Shown here one piece after another: positions 1-7,241 of a DNA stretch of 9,328 nt. The notes beneath the pieces were generated by a model. It saw only the letters and a program-made list of their open reading frames with translations, was not told the DNA's origin and ran no database searches. Every line of letters begins with the position of its first letter. Within the stretch, counting starts at the first letter, position 1. Origin of the DNA: Chloroflexaceae bacterium UBA1466 (GTDB lineage Bacteria > Chloroflexota > Chloroflexia > Chloroflexales > Chloroflexaceae); assembly GCA_002325605.1 (NCBI GenBank), contig DCSM01000044.1, positions 1 through 9,328 of the forward strand. The letters run 5' to 3'. Both the position numbers and the translations under genes were made by a program.

Positions 1-369
1 TATTGGGAGAATCGAGTTGCTTGCAAACCAAGTAACGACGAGAAGCGCAGCCAGCCAGAAAAGTTTTCTTTGTCTCAAACTCCGCTTGAGTAAAGGCCAA
101 AGATCGGGGCTGTTCCAGAGCAAACCACTCAAACCAGCCATAGTTAGAAGGGCTAAAGCACGCCAATCCACTGGAAACCAAAGCTGCCAAAGTTGTAAAA
201 AGGCAATGCTCCCAGCCCAACCGAGCCAAAATGCACTAAACCACCGCTCGGCAGACTGAATTCTAAAGCCCCACCAACGACAGAAATAAAAACCCAGGCC
301 ACTGAAAACCAGAAACAGTCCAGCCCACGAGACCAGGACAAAACCCATTGCAAGACAAAGTTCTTTCAC
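1..369 (-). CDS. Polytopic membrane protein, N-terminal part (runs off the left edge)
   Basis: An open frame without stops runs from a GTG at 369 to the window edge, giving the first 123 residues of a longer protein. I chose GTG 369 because a good Shine-Dalgarno (GAGGA, 375-379) sits 5 nt upstream; ATG 348 in the same frame lacks one. The product starts MKELCLAMGFVLVSWAGLF and shows three or four hydrophobic segments rich in Trp, Leu and Gly (around residues 5-28, 45-65, 72-90 and 106-122). A short basic loop (LLKRSLRQRKL) precedes the last one. This hydrophobic pattern resembles the N-termini of large multi-span membrane proteins of unknown function or of glycosyltransferase-like proteins in Chloroflexota, but I recognise no diagnostic motif. 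It lies 8 bp after purC, so it is probably translated as the fourth gene of the same operon. Presence of a gene is fairly sure; function is unknown. Confidence 0.72.
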   Translation of the reverse strand, partial: MKELCLAMGFVLVSWAGLFLVFSGLGFYFCRWWGFRIQSAERWFSAFWLGWAGSIAFLQLWQLWFPVDWRALALLTMAGLSGLLWNSPDLWPLLKRSLRQRKLFWLAALLVVTWFASNSILPI

Positions 370-374
370 GCCAA

Positions 375-379
375 TCCTC
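375..379 (-). promoter_or_regulatory. Ribosome binding site that sets the start of the left-edge membrane protein
   Basis: GAGGA on the minus strand, 5 nt before GTG 369. It overlaps the purC stop codon (TGA, 378-380), so ribosomes finishing purC could re-initiate here. It favours GTG 369 over the internal ATG 348. Confidence 0.55.
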
Positions 380-1340
380 AGTCGCTATTCTTCTTCAAAT
401 TCTCCTCAATTCTCGCTGCCGCAGGTTGTTCCCCAGGGCTAAAGTCTTTTCCCGTAAGTCTTTCGTAGGCTGCAATATAGCGAGCCGCGACATTAGCGAT
501 AAAAGACGGTGGCATAACTGGTGGTTGACCTTCGCCACGATAACCTTGCGCCGCAAACCAAATACGGAGATATTCTTTATCAAAGTTTTCTGGCTCTTGA
601 CCTTTTTTGTAAGAATCCTGCGTCCAAAAACGACTTGAATCTGGAGTGTGAATCTCGTCAATCAAGGTAAGTTGCCCATCCACCAAGCCAAACTCATATT
701 TAGTATCCACCAAAATCAAGCCCGCTTGCTTCGCAACAGCTTGCCCATAAGCGAAAAGTGCTAAAGCAACCTCTTCAACCTGCGCCCAAATCGTTTCAGG
801 CACAAGACCTTGCGCTAAAATCTCTTCGCGGGTCAGGCGTTCGTCGTGCGCTCCTCCAGTAGCTTTAGTCGTCGGCGTAATAATTGGCGTTGGCAAGGAA
901 GCATTCTTCTGTAGCCCGTCAGGAAGCGGAATTCCATAAGGCTGCCGTTCACCTTGCGCGTAAAGATACCAAAGTGAAGTTTGCGTTACGCCCGTGATGT
1001 AGCCGCGCACGATAACTTCTACAGGCAAAGGTTCAGCTTCTCGCGCAATTGTCACGTTTGGATCAGGAATTGTAATGACATGGTTAGCAACAATCGCTTG
1101 AGTCTGTTCAAACCACCAAGCACTCAGTTGATTAAGCACTTGACCTTTGAAAGGAATCGTTCCAAGTACGCGATCAAAAGCAGAAACGCGGTCTGTAGTG
1201 ATCAGAATTTGCTTTCCACTTTTTTGATAAAGATCGCGGACTTTTCCTGTTCGTTTTGCCCCCCAAACCGCAGGCAAATCTACCGTTTGGAGAGCCATTG
1301 GAATGAATGTTTCTAGTTCGTTGAGCGTCATTTTAGCCAT
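378..1340 (-). CDS. purC: SAICAR synthetase (phosphoribosylaminoimidazole-succinocarboxamide synthase)
   Basis: Cytoplasmic enzyme that joins CAIR and aspartate with ATP to give SAICAR in de novo purine synthesis. The 320-residue product carries the family hallmarks in order: GKVRDLY (32-38), TDRVSAFDR (49-57), VEVIVRGYITG (107-117), VDTKYEFG (211-218, a signature of the family) and IDEIHTPDSSRFW (227-239), followed by NFDKEYLR (252-259). Its length matches the long ADE1-like form rather than the roughly 240-residue Bacillus/E. coli form. The ATG at 1340 overlaps the purL stop by 8 bp; a second ATG at 1331 (residue 4) begins one base after the purL stop and is an equally possible start, and neither has a clear Shine-Dalgarno. 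The overlap implies translational coupling to purL, which acts earlier in the same pathway. It appears complete and intact. Confidence 0.97.
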   Translation of the reverse strand: MAKMTLNELETFIPMALQTVDLPAVWGAKRTGKVRDLYQKSGKQILITTDRVSAFDRVLGTIPFKGQVLNQLSAWWFEQTQAIVANHVITIPDPNVTIAREAEPLPVEVIVRGYITGVTQTSLWYLYAQGERQPYGIPLPDGLQKNASLPTPIITPTTKATGGAHDERLTREEILAQGLVPETIWAQVEEVALALFAYGQAVAKQAGLILVDTKYEFGLVDGQLTLIDEIHTPDSSRFWTQDSYKKGQEPENFDKEYLRIWFAAQGYRGEGQPPVMPPSFIANVAARYIAAYERLTGKDFSPGEQPAAARIEENLKKNSD

Positions 1341-4300
1341 ATTTTAACCCATTCTTAAACAATTGCAAACCTAGCATTCCAACCTCGCCGCGCTGCCAGC
1401 GCGGATGTTGCCAAAAAAAGATATGGTCTTCGGGATGCGGCATTAAACCTAAGACATTCCCTGCTGAATTACAAATTCCTGCGATGCCAAGTGATGATCC
1501 ATTAGGATTCGCGGGATAAAGAGCTTCTGTACCATCAGCATTCACATAGCGAAGCGCAATGAAGTTAGCTGTTTCACTATTTTTGAGCAAATCAGCATCA
1601 GAAATAATGAATTTTCCTTCTCCATGCGCGACAGGACAATAGATCAGTTCGGTCAAATCCTTCGTAAAGAGCGAAGGGCTTTGCGGATTGGGCTGGAGAT
1701 AAACCCACCGACACTCAAAATGGGCCGAATCATTGGGGGCCAAGGTTGCGGTTCGCAAAGTTTTCTCTGGCTTACCAGGGAGCAAACCTGCTTTAACCAA
1801 CGCTTGAAAACCATTGCAAATGCCCAAAACAGGCTTACCAAGCGCCACAAATTGCTTTAGATCATTGCCTAAACGATGATTTATATCTAAAGCCCAAAGT
1901 GTACCCGCCCCAAGATCATCGCCGTAAGAGAAACCACCTGGCAAAACGAGCATTTGATAATCTAAAAGTTTACGTTCGCCCGCCAGCAATTGATTGAGAT
2001 GCACGATTTCGGCTTTTCCGCCTGCCAATTCGCAAGCTAACGCAGCTTCCCGATCTCGGTTTGTGCCTGTAACGTGCAAAATCAATACTTTTGGCTGTTG
2101 CGCTAAGTATTGAGCAGCAGAGAATGAGCGAGAATGCAGGTTAGGCTTTTCGACCTTTGCCTCTTCGCCGCGCCACGCCTTTTCTAGCGCAACAACTTTT
2201 ATTTTAACGATTTCATTGCCCTTACGGCCCCAGACATGCAATTCTTTGCTTGCTTTAACTTCCCCGATCTGGGCAAAAGGCAGATCAACAAAGTGTTTTT
2301 CAAACAGATCGCTCTGTTCGGGAGCTACTTCCACGATAAAGCGCGTCAGCGATTCAGTGAAAAGCAGAATGTCATCGCTGAAATTTGCTGATTGAGGCAA
2401 ACTGGCTAATTTAACTTCTGCGCCTAATCGCCCTGCAAGACACATTTCGGCCAGCGCAACGCCTATTCCACCTTCAGAACAATCATGGCAAGATTTAACA
2501 AGGCCCGTAATTATCGCCTGATGCAAAGTCCGCAAGGTTTTAAGAGCATTTGGCCCAGGCTGCGGCGGCGTTTCGCAATCCTCATTTATCATCAAAGCAT
2601 AATGACTACCGCCTAAATCACCTTTTGTATCACCGATAAGATACAATTTGTTCGCTGGCTGCTTCAAATCCATCGTTACGGCTTGTTGCACATCGGGCAC
2701 AATGCCTACCGCCGAAATCAGCAGCGTCCCTGGAATAGCGTGTTTTTGCCCATCCGCACCCGTATATTCATTGTTCAAACTATCTTTTCCAGAGATGAAA
2801 GGCGCATTATAAGCAATTGCAGCATCATAGCATCCCTGGACAGAACGCACTAAACTGCCAAGTCTGTCGGGTAAATTAGGATTGCCCCAACAGAAATTAT
2901 CAAGTAAAGCAACTTGATCGGGGTCGCCACCAACCGAAACGATATTTCGCATTGCTTCATCAATCGCAGCCCAAGCCATTGCATAAGAATCGCGCTCGCC
3001 ATATAGAGGACAAATCCCATTTGCCAGGGCTACGCCCCTGATTTGTTGCTTATCATTGAGCGTTTCAAGGGGAACTAAGACCGCCGCATCGCTTGGCCCG
3101 TGATTAGCTACCCCGACCAAGGGCTTTACGGCAGTTGCGCCTTGCACTTCGTGATCATAGCGGCGGATAACGGCTTCTTTGCTACGAATGTTAGGATGCG
3201 CGAGGAGTTTTAATAGACTATCGGTAAGATTAGCAGGCACAGAATGCAGAAATGAAGTTTGAGCAGGTTTTGGGGAAGGAGAAAGCGTGGCTTGCAAATG
3301 ACGTTGAGGAATGCCATCGTGCAAAAAAGCCATTTCTAAATCGCCAACGAGATGATTTTCAGAGAAAACTTGGAGCCGAGCAGTATTTTCAAACGTTCCA
3401 ATCGAAACCGCTTCAACTTCCTGCTCTTGACAAAGCGCCTGCAATTGCGGCCAGCTTTCAGGCGCAACCGCTAAAACCATCCGCTCTTGGGCTTCACTAA
3501 GCCAAATTTCCCAAGGCCACAAGCCAGGATATTTGAGCGGGACAGCTTCTAATTGAACCTTAACCCCTAGCTTTTTGCCCATTTCGCCCACCGCCGACGA
3601 AAGCCCTCCAGCGCCACAATCCGTTATCGCATGGTAAAGTTTGGCATCTCTGGCTCGCAAAACTACTTCCAACGCTTGTTTCTCATGGATTGGATGCCCG
3701 ATCTGAACGGCACTTCCAGCGATTTCGCTCGTGGTCTGATCCATTTCCATACTTGAAAAGGTCGCGCCCCGCAACCCGTCGCGGCCCGTGCGCCCGCCAA
3801 GCACAATCACCAAATCGCCAGGTTGCGGCACAAATGGGTGACTATCCTTTGGCAACAAACCTAAACACCCACAAAAGACTAAGGGATTCGCCGTATAACC
3901 TGGATGATAGAGGATTGCGCCATTAACCGTGGGAATACCCATCTTATTCCCATAGTCTTCAACCCCGTGAATCACGCCCGCAGCGATTCGACGCGGATGT
4001 AAAACCCCTTTGGGCAAATCTTCTTCAGCTAAATCAGGAGGGCCAAAACATAAAACATCTGTATTCGCAATGGGCCTTGCACTTACTCCTAAAACATCGC
4101 GGACAACTCCGCCTACGCCCGTATTTGCGCCCCCAAATGGCTCTAAAGCTGAAGGATGATTGTGGGTCTCAACCTTAAACGCCAGATCCCAATGCTCATC
4201 AAAAGCAATAATTCCTGCATTATCTACAAAAGCTGACCGAACCCACGGTTTAGCAACTTTTTCTGTGGCAGCCCGAATGTAAGAATTCAGCAAACTATTG

Positions 4301-5061
4301 ATTTCTTGAGTTTCAGCGCCAGAACAGGTAATTTTAGCCGCAAAGGTCTTGTGAACGCAATGCTCACTCCAAGTTTGGGCTAAAGTTTCCAATTCAAGGT
4401 CGGTTGGCTCCCGCTTCTCATTTTGAAAGTAGGTTTGAATGGCCTGCATTTCAGCTAAATCTAAAGCTAAACGCCGCTCTTTGCTGATTTGAACTAATTG
4501 CTCTGCATTGGCCGAACGAAGCGCAATGCTTTCTACAGTTTCATCTTTCTGTTGAAAGGGAATAAAAGGTGGAGAAATAGCTTGATTCAAAGTAAAGCGT
4601 TGAATTACAGGGTTAGAAAAGACTTCGGTGGCTAGGCGCTTTAACTCTTCTTCGCTCAAATTGCCTTGAAGAAGATACCGTTGCCCCGTCGCAGCCCGTT
4701 CTAAAGCTGTTTGGCCAAGTAACGCCGCCGCCCGCACCAGGTTTTCAGCTATTGGATCAGTTACGCCAGGCAGCAATGTAACTTCTACAGTATGCTTAAA
4801 CTTTTCTGGCAAGCAGATCTGTTGCTTTTCGGCAAAAAGCGTAACCGTAAAAGTCTCAGTTACAGGATCAGCAAGTAATTCTTGAGCAAGTTTCTGGACA
4901 TCGCTCAAAGAAAGAGAGCCAGCGATAAAAAATAAGCGTTGAATATGACAAGCCGTGAGGTTTAGAAGCCCTAATTGCTGCGCCGCAGCGACTAAATTTG
5001 TTTCACCTTGACCGTCTAAGCGATTTTCGATCTCAATCCGAAAGATTTGAGGCTCATTCAT
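1333..5061 (-). CDS. purL: FGAM synthase, single-chain fusion PurS-like x2 / PurL / PurQ
   Basis: Converts FGAR, glutamine and ATP to FGAM in purine synthesis. The 1242-residue chain holds, in order: two PurS-like modules (about 5-75 and 88-160), the PurL synthetase core (about 185-955) and a class I glutaminase of PurQ type (about 990-1242). The two N-terminal modules align with each other at a constant 85-residue offset (LS at 50/135, LA at 58/143, PV at 66/151, FT at 71/156). The core has TWSEHC (230-235), VETHNHPS (297-304), GGANTGVGG and GKDSLNNEY (758-766). The glutaminase shows PGGFSYGDD (1041-1049), nucleophile Cys1082 in GICNGF, and His1209/Glu1211 in PHPED. Core motifs look more like the small Bacillus-type PurL than the large proteobacterial enzyme, which suggests a separate fusion. 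It starts 14 bp after the WD40 gene; only a weak Shine-Dalgarno (CAGAAA) is visible. The frame is continuous and all key residues are present. Confidence 0.96.
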   Translation of the reverse strand: MNEPQIFRIEIENRLDGQGETNLVAAAQQLGLLNLTACHIQRLFFIAGSLSLSDVQKLAQELLADPVTETFTVTLFAEKQQICLPEKFKHTVEVTLLPGVTDPIAENLVRAAALLGQTALERAATGQRYLLQGNLSEEELKRLATEVFSNPVIQRFTLNQAISPPFIPFQQKDETVESIALRSANAEQLVQISKERRLALDLAEMQAIQTYFQNEKREPTDLELETLAQTWSEHCVHKTFAAKITCSGAETQEINSLLNSYIRAATEKVAKPWVRSAFVDNAGIIAFDEHWDLAFKVETHNHPSALEPFGGANTGVGGVVRDVLGVSARPIANTDVLCFGPPDLAEEDLPKGVLHPRRIAAGVIHGVEDYGNKMGIPTVNGAILYHPGYTANPLVFCGCLGLLPKDSHPFVPQPGDLVIVLGGRTGRDGLRGATFSSMEMDQTTSEIAGSAVQIGHPIHEKQALEVVLRARDAKLYHAITDCGAGGLSSAVGEMGKKLGVKVQLEAVPLKYPGLWPWEIWLSEAQERMVLAVAPESWPQLQALCQEQEVEAVSIGTFENTARLQVFSENHLVGDLEMAFLHDGIPQRHLQATLSPSPKPAQTSFLHSVPANLTDSLLKLLAHPNIRSKEAVIRRYDHEVQGATAVKPLVGVANHGPSDAAVLVPLETLNDKQQIRGVALANGICPLYGERDSYAMAWAAIDEAMRNIVSVGGDPDQVALLDNFCWGNPNLPDRLGSLVRSVQGCYDAAIAYNAPFISGKDSLNNEYTGADGQKHAIPGTLLISAVGIVPDVQQAVTMDLKQPANKLYLIGDTKGDLGGSHYALMINEDCETPPQPGPNALKTLRTLHQAIITGLVKSCHDCSEGGIGVALAEMCLAGRLGAEVKLASLPQSANFSDDILLFTESLTRFIVEVAPEQSDLFEKHFVDLPFAQIGEVKASKELHVWGRKGNEIVKIKVVALEKAWRGEEAKVEKPNLHSRSFSAAQYLAQQPKVLILHVTGTNRDREAALACELAGGKAEIVHLNQLLAGERKLLDYQMLVLPGGFSYGDDLGAGTLWALDINHRLGNDLKQFVALGKPVLGICNGFQALVKAGLLPGKPEKTLRTATLAPNDSAHFECRWVYLQPNPQSPSLFTKDLTELIYCPVAHGEGKFIISDADLLKNSETANFIALRYVNADGTEALYPANPNGSSLGIAGICNSAGNVLGLMPHPEDHIFFWQHPRWQRGEVGMLGLQLFKNGLKYG

Positions 5062-5075
5062 AATGATTTCTGAAA

Positions 5076-6176
5076 CTATCTATTGAATTTCGGCGGTAGG
5101 CCCCACAATCGTACCGTTCCATCGTTGCTGCCCGAAGCGATAAACCGCCCGTCGGGGGAAAAAGTAACACTTTTCACATCGTCGGTATGCCCATTGAGAG
5201 TTGCAAGCTCTTTCCCATTTATGGCATCCCAAAGCCGCAAAGTGTTATCCTGCGCCCCTGAAGCGATCACTTTACCATTTGGTGAAAAGGCTACGCTTTG
5301 CACCCAGCCAGTGTGTCCATTGAGAATTAAGGGCGGTGAATTCTCATTTACACGCCACAAACGCACTTCTTTAAGCGATGCTGCCGCCAGCGTTTCGCCA
5401 TTGGGCGCGAAGGCTAAACCCCAAACAATAAAATTGTGCCATAAGGTACGTAAAAGTGCGCCGTCACTGATTTGCCAGAGATTTACCGTCTGATCAACCG
5501 AAGCCGAAGCCAGTTTTTGGCCATCGGGCGAGAAAACTACTTGCCAAACCTTATCTTTATGTCCTTTTAAGGTACGGATAACTTCGCCATCGCTCACGCG
5601 CCACAAATAAATTGTTCCATCTAAGGCTCCAGAAGCTAAAAATTGGCCATCAGGCGAAAAACTTACACTCTGAATCGAGCCAAGATGCCCTTTTAGAAGA
5701 TTAAGCAGAGTCCCATCAGCTACTTGCCACAAGCGAATCGTGCTATCTAAAGAAGCTGAAGCTAATTTTTGCCCATCGGGAGCGAAAGCAAGACTTTGGA
5801 TGGCTGCGGTATGCCCTTTGAAAGTTTGAATGAGCGTACCATCCTGCACGCGCAAGAAGCGAATCGTTTGCTCCCAGCCCGCCGCCGCTAAAGTTTGCCC
5901 GTCGGGAGCGAAAGCTACGGTAAAAACCTGCGCGGTTTCGCTAAAAACTTGCCAGTGAGCAAGTTGCTTGACTTGGTTGGCGGTTGCAGAAAGAATAGCG
6001 GTTGGGGGTTGCGGGAGCGGTCTACCTTCTTGCACGGGGAAGGCCGGCGTGGGGGTCGGCCAAAGTGGGGGCAAAGCTGCGGGCCCGCAGGAAACGAGAA
6101 GGCCCAAGAAAAAGACTACTCCCAAGAGAGGGAGAAAGCCCCAATGAAGTGTAGGTTGCGGCATAGAGGTAGGCAT
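5076..6176 (-). CDS. WD40-repeat lipoprotein, seven-bladed propeller
   Basis: The 366-residue product starts with a short polar stretch, a hydrophobic segment (about 13-29) and a lipobox LVSC with Cys30, so it should be a lipid-anchored exported protein. A Pro/Thr-rich linker (about 36-60, containing PTPTP) leads to seven WD40 repeats. Each has the F(S/A)P(D/N)G turn, and most have GH and LW near the repeat ends. The number of repeats fits one closed propeller, normally a protein- or ligand-binding platform without enzymatic activity. ATG 6176 is preferred: a weak GTGAG lies upstream and the extended -10 promoter places transcription about 24 nt before it; the ATG at 6164 is an alternative. 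It is the first gene of the operon, 14 bp ahead of purL. There is no known reason for such a protein in a purine operon. It could instead be a surface sensor or adhesion-like scaffold; the binding partner cannot be told from sequence. Confidence 0.9.
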   Translation of the reverse strand: MPTSMPQPTLHWGFLPLLGVVFFLGLLVSCGPAALPPLWPTPTPAFPVQEGRPLPQPPTAILSATANQVKQLAHWQVFSETAQVFTVAFAPDGQTLAAAGWEQTIRFLRVQDGTLIQTFKGHTAAIQSLAFAPDGQKLASASLDSTIRLWQVADGTLLNLLKGHLGSIQSVSFSPDGQFLASGALDGTIYLWRVSDGEVIRTLKGHKDKVWQVVFSPDGQKLASASVDQTVNLWQISDGALLRTLWHNFIVWGLAFAPNGETLAAASLKEVRLWRVNENSPPLILNGHTGWVQSVAFSPNGKVIASGAQDNTLRLWDAINGKELATLNGHTDDVKSVTFSPDGRFIASGSNDGTVRLWGLPPKFNR

Positions 6177-6178
6177 GG

Positions 6179-6237
6179 CTGCTCACTTGCCCAATGAAGG
6201 CTCTTTATTATAACAGCTTTTTGGGAAAGATGAGCAG
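6179..6237. repeat. Inverted repeat flanking the operon promoter
   Basis: CTGCTCA (6179-6185) and TGAGCAG (6231-6237) are perfect 7-bp inverted arms; CCC (6190-6192) and GGG (6223-6225) pair further inside. One arm overlaps the weak -35 element and the other lies in the leader just before the WD40 start codon. It could be a split operator, or coincidence: a 7-bp pair in 60 bp is not rare. The arms are too far apart and lack a T-run, so it is a poor terminator for the upstream carotenoid gene. Confidence 0.3.
6207..6236 (-). promoter_or_regulatory. Extended -10 promoter of the WD40-purL-purC operon
   Basis: The minus strand reads TGTTATAAT at 6215-6207: a perfect TATAAT box preceded by the TGn extension. 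A weak -35 candidate, TGCTCA (6236-6231, 3 of 6 matches to TTGACA), lies 18 nt upstream, which fits an extended -10 promoter that needs little -35 contact. Transcription would start near 6200, giving a leader of about 24 nt before ATG 6176. It lies in the only gap of any size ahead of the four-gene unit. Confidence 0.7.
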
Positions 6238-6238
6238 T

Positions 6239-7042
6239 TTAGGTTTTCGGGCCAGCGAGCATTTTTCGCGGGCTTAAATGCACTTTGCGCCACCAGAAAA
6301 GCAGAAAACTAAGCGAAATTAGCCCCACAGCGCCAGCAAGAAACTGCCGTTGTGCTAGATTGACCAGCGTAAAGAGACCTAAATTCAGGAAATACAAAAG
6401 TATTGGCAACCAGGGAAAGTCCTCAGAACTTGAAAAATTCGTTGTAGAAAGCTGAATTGATCTATTTTCCAGAAAAAAGAGCAAGAGCAAAGTAAGTAAA
6501 AAACTTAAACCGCCCCAAGCAAGAAAGTTTTTAAGCGGTACACCATAGTAAAAACCTGTTTCGTGCCAAATCCAATACTTACTAATGTGAAAAGCAACTG
6601 GCTCAATAGTGGTATCTAAAAGAAGCGCTAAGAACGCCGCGCTTAAAGCCTTCTGAAAGCAGCTTACGAGCGAGGTCGAGGTTTGGGGAAACCAAAGGTA
6701 CTCAGCAGTCGCAAGAGTAGCGGGAACAACCAACAACCAAGCAAAGGGAATGGGAAGGGGGACAAGGTCAAAGACCTTTGGCAGGAGAACGGCAGTATAA
6801 GTATACTTCCCAAAGGGCAAACCTGTGGTCGTCCCAATCTGTTCGGCGGCCCAAGAAAGGAAGAGAATGAGCAGGCTGGCGGGAATCATTCGGGGGCCGT
6901 GGTTAGCCAGAAGCCAGAAGACAAGGAGCATCCCTTGCAAGATAAGTAAGGCCCCGCCCATCCAAGTTCCCCAAGCGGGAATGCAATTCAACGCGAGGAA
7001 GAGAAGCGACCAAGGGTAGATAAAGAAGTAGAGTCCCAGCAT
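6239..7042 (-). CDS. cruF: Carotenoid biosynthesis membrane protein, CruF family (DUF422)
   Basis: CruF-type proteins hydrate the terminal 1',2' double bond of carotenoid psi-ends (for example gamma-carotene) in the membrane. The 267-residue product is very hydrophobic, with about seven likely membrane spans. It has the conserved family blocks AEQIGTTTGLPFGKYTYT (66-83), PIPFAW (97-102), DTTIEP (143-148), then WIWHETGFYYGVP (157-169) running into KNFLAWG (171-177). Conserved acidic and Trp/His residues in these blocks are the usual candidates for catalysis. The start at ATG 7042 is the only ATG/GTG/TTG in frame back to the stop at 7169-7171, but it has no visible Shine-Dalgarno. No other carotenoid gene (crtB, crtI, cruG) is in the window, so the gene stands alone between slipin and the purine operon. 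Family assignment is good; the exact carotenoid substrate is unknown. Confidence 0.85.
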   Translation of the reverse strand: MLGLYFFIYPWSLLFLALNCIPAWGTWMGGALLILQGMLLVFWLLANHGPRMIPASLLILFLSWAAEQIGTTTGLPFGKYTYTAVLLPKVFDLVPLPIPFAWLLVVPATLATAEYLWFPQTSTSLVSCFQKALSAAFLALLLDTTIEPVAFHISKYWIWHETGFYYGVPLKNFLAWGGLSFLLTLLLLFFLENRSIQLSTTNFSSSEDFPWLPILLYFLNLGLFTLVNLAQRQFLAGAVGLISLSFLLFWWRKVHLSPRKMLAGPKT

Positions 7043-7162
7043 GGTCAGAAGGATGGGACGCAGCCTAAGAAGCAGCTTGCTTTTGCGTTTCTCTGCTCCC
7101 TCAGCAAGATCTTCACTTAGATTTCTTTGAAATGGCCCCAGAAGGTTATCCGACCTAAAGCC

Positions 7163-7194
7163 CTTCCGTCACCGCCAAAGAGCGATGACGGAAG
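7163..7194 (-). terminator. Strong hairpin after the slipin gene, possible terminator
   Basis: Arms CTTCCGTCA (7163-7171) and TGACGGAAG (7186-7194) pair perfectly. In minus-strand RNA the stem continues through a U-G wobble and CGC/GCG to a 6-nt loop (UCUUUG), giving about 13 pairs; on the plus strand the wobble becomes an A-C mismatch, so the minus-strand transcript is favoured. It lies about 50 nt after the slipin stop codon. The bases after it (GGCTTTAGG) lack a proper T-run, so it may be a weak or factor-dependent terminator or an mRNA-stabilising hairpin instead. Confidence 0.45.
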
Positions 7195-7202
7195 ACTTTG
7201 CA

Positions 7203-7214
7203 GCTAAATTTAGC
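7203..7214. repeat. 12-bp perfect palindrome GCTAAATTTAGC
   Basis: A perfect two-fold symmetric site in the slipin-cruF gap, 8 bp from the larger hairpin at 7163-7194. Its form fits a dimeric regulator site, but no promoter is recognisable beside it. No function can be assigned. Confidence 0.3.
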
Positions 7215-7241
7215 ACCCGTGGAAGCGCGAAGGAACATTCC

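Noticed and set aside
153..353. Minus-strand 66-codon frame starting MQWVLSWSRG
   Set aside because: It is out of frame with the longer open frame from GTG 369 (or ATG 348) to the window edge, which has a ribosome site and continuous membrane-protein character.
395..661. Minus-strand 88-codon frame within the purC region
   Set aside because: It lies in another frame of purC, whose conserved SAICAR synthetase motifs span the same bases.
5083..5493. Plus-strand 136-codon frame opposite the WD40 gene
   Set aside because: It is the antisense of repetitive WD40 codons; the minus strand shows regular blades and a lipobox, and the plus frame has no recognisable domain or ribosome site.
6179..6237. 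Intrinsic terminator of the cruF-like gene
   Set aside because: The inverted arms are separated by 45 bp containing a promoter, and no T-run follows.
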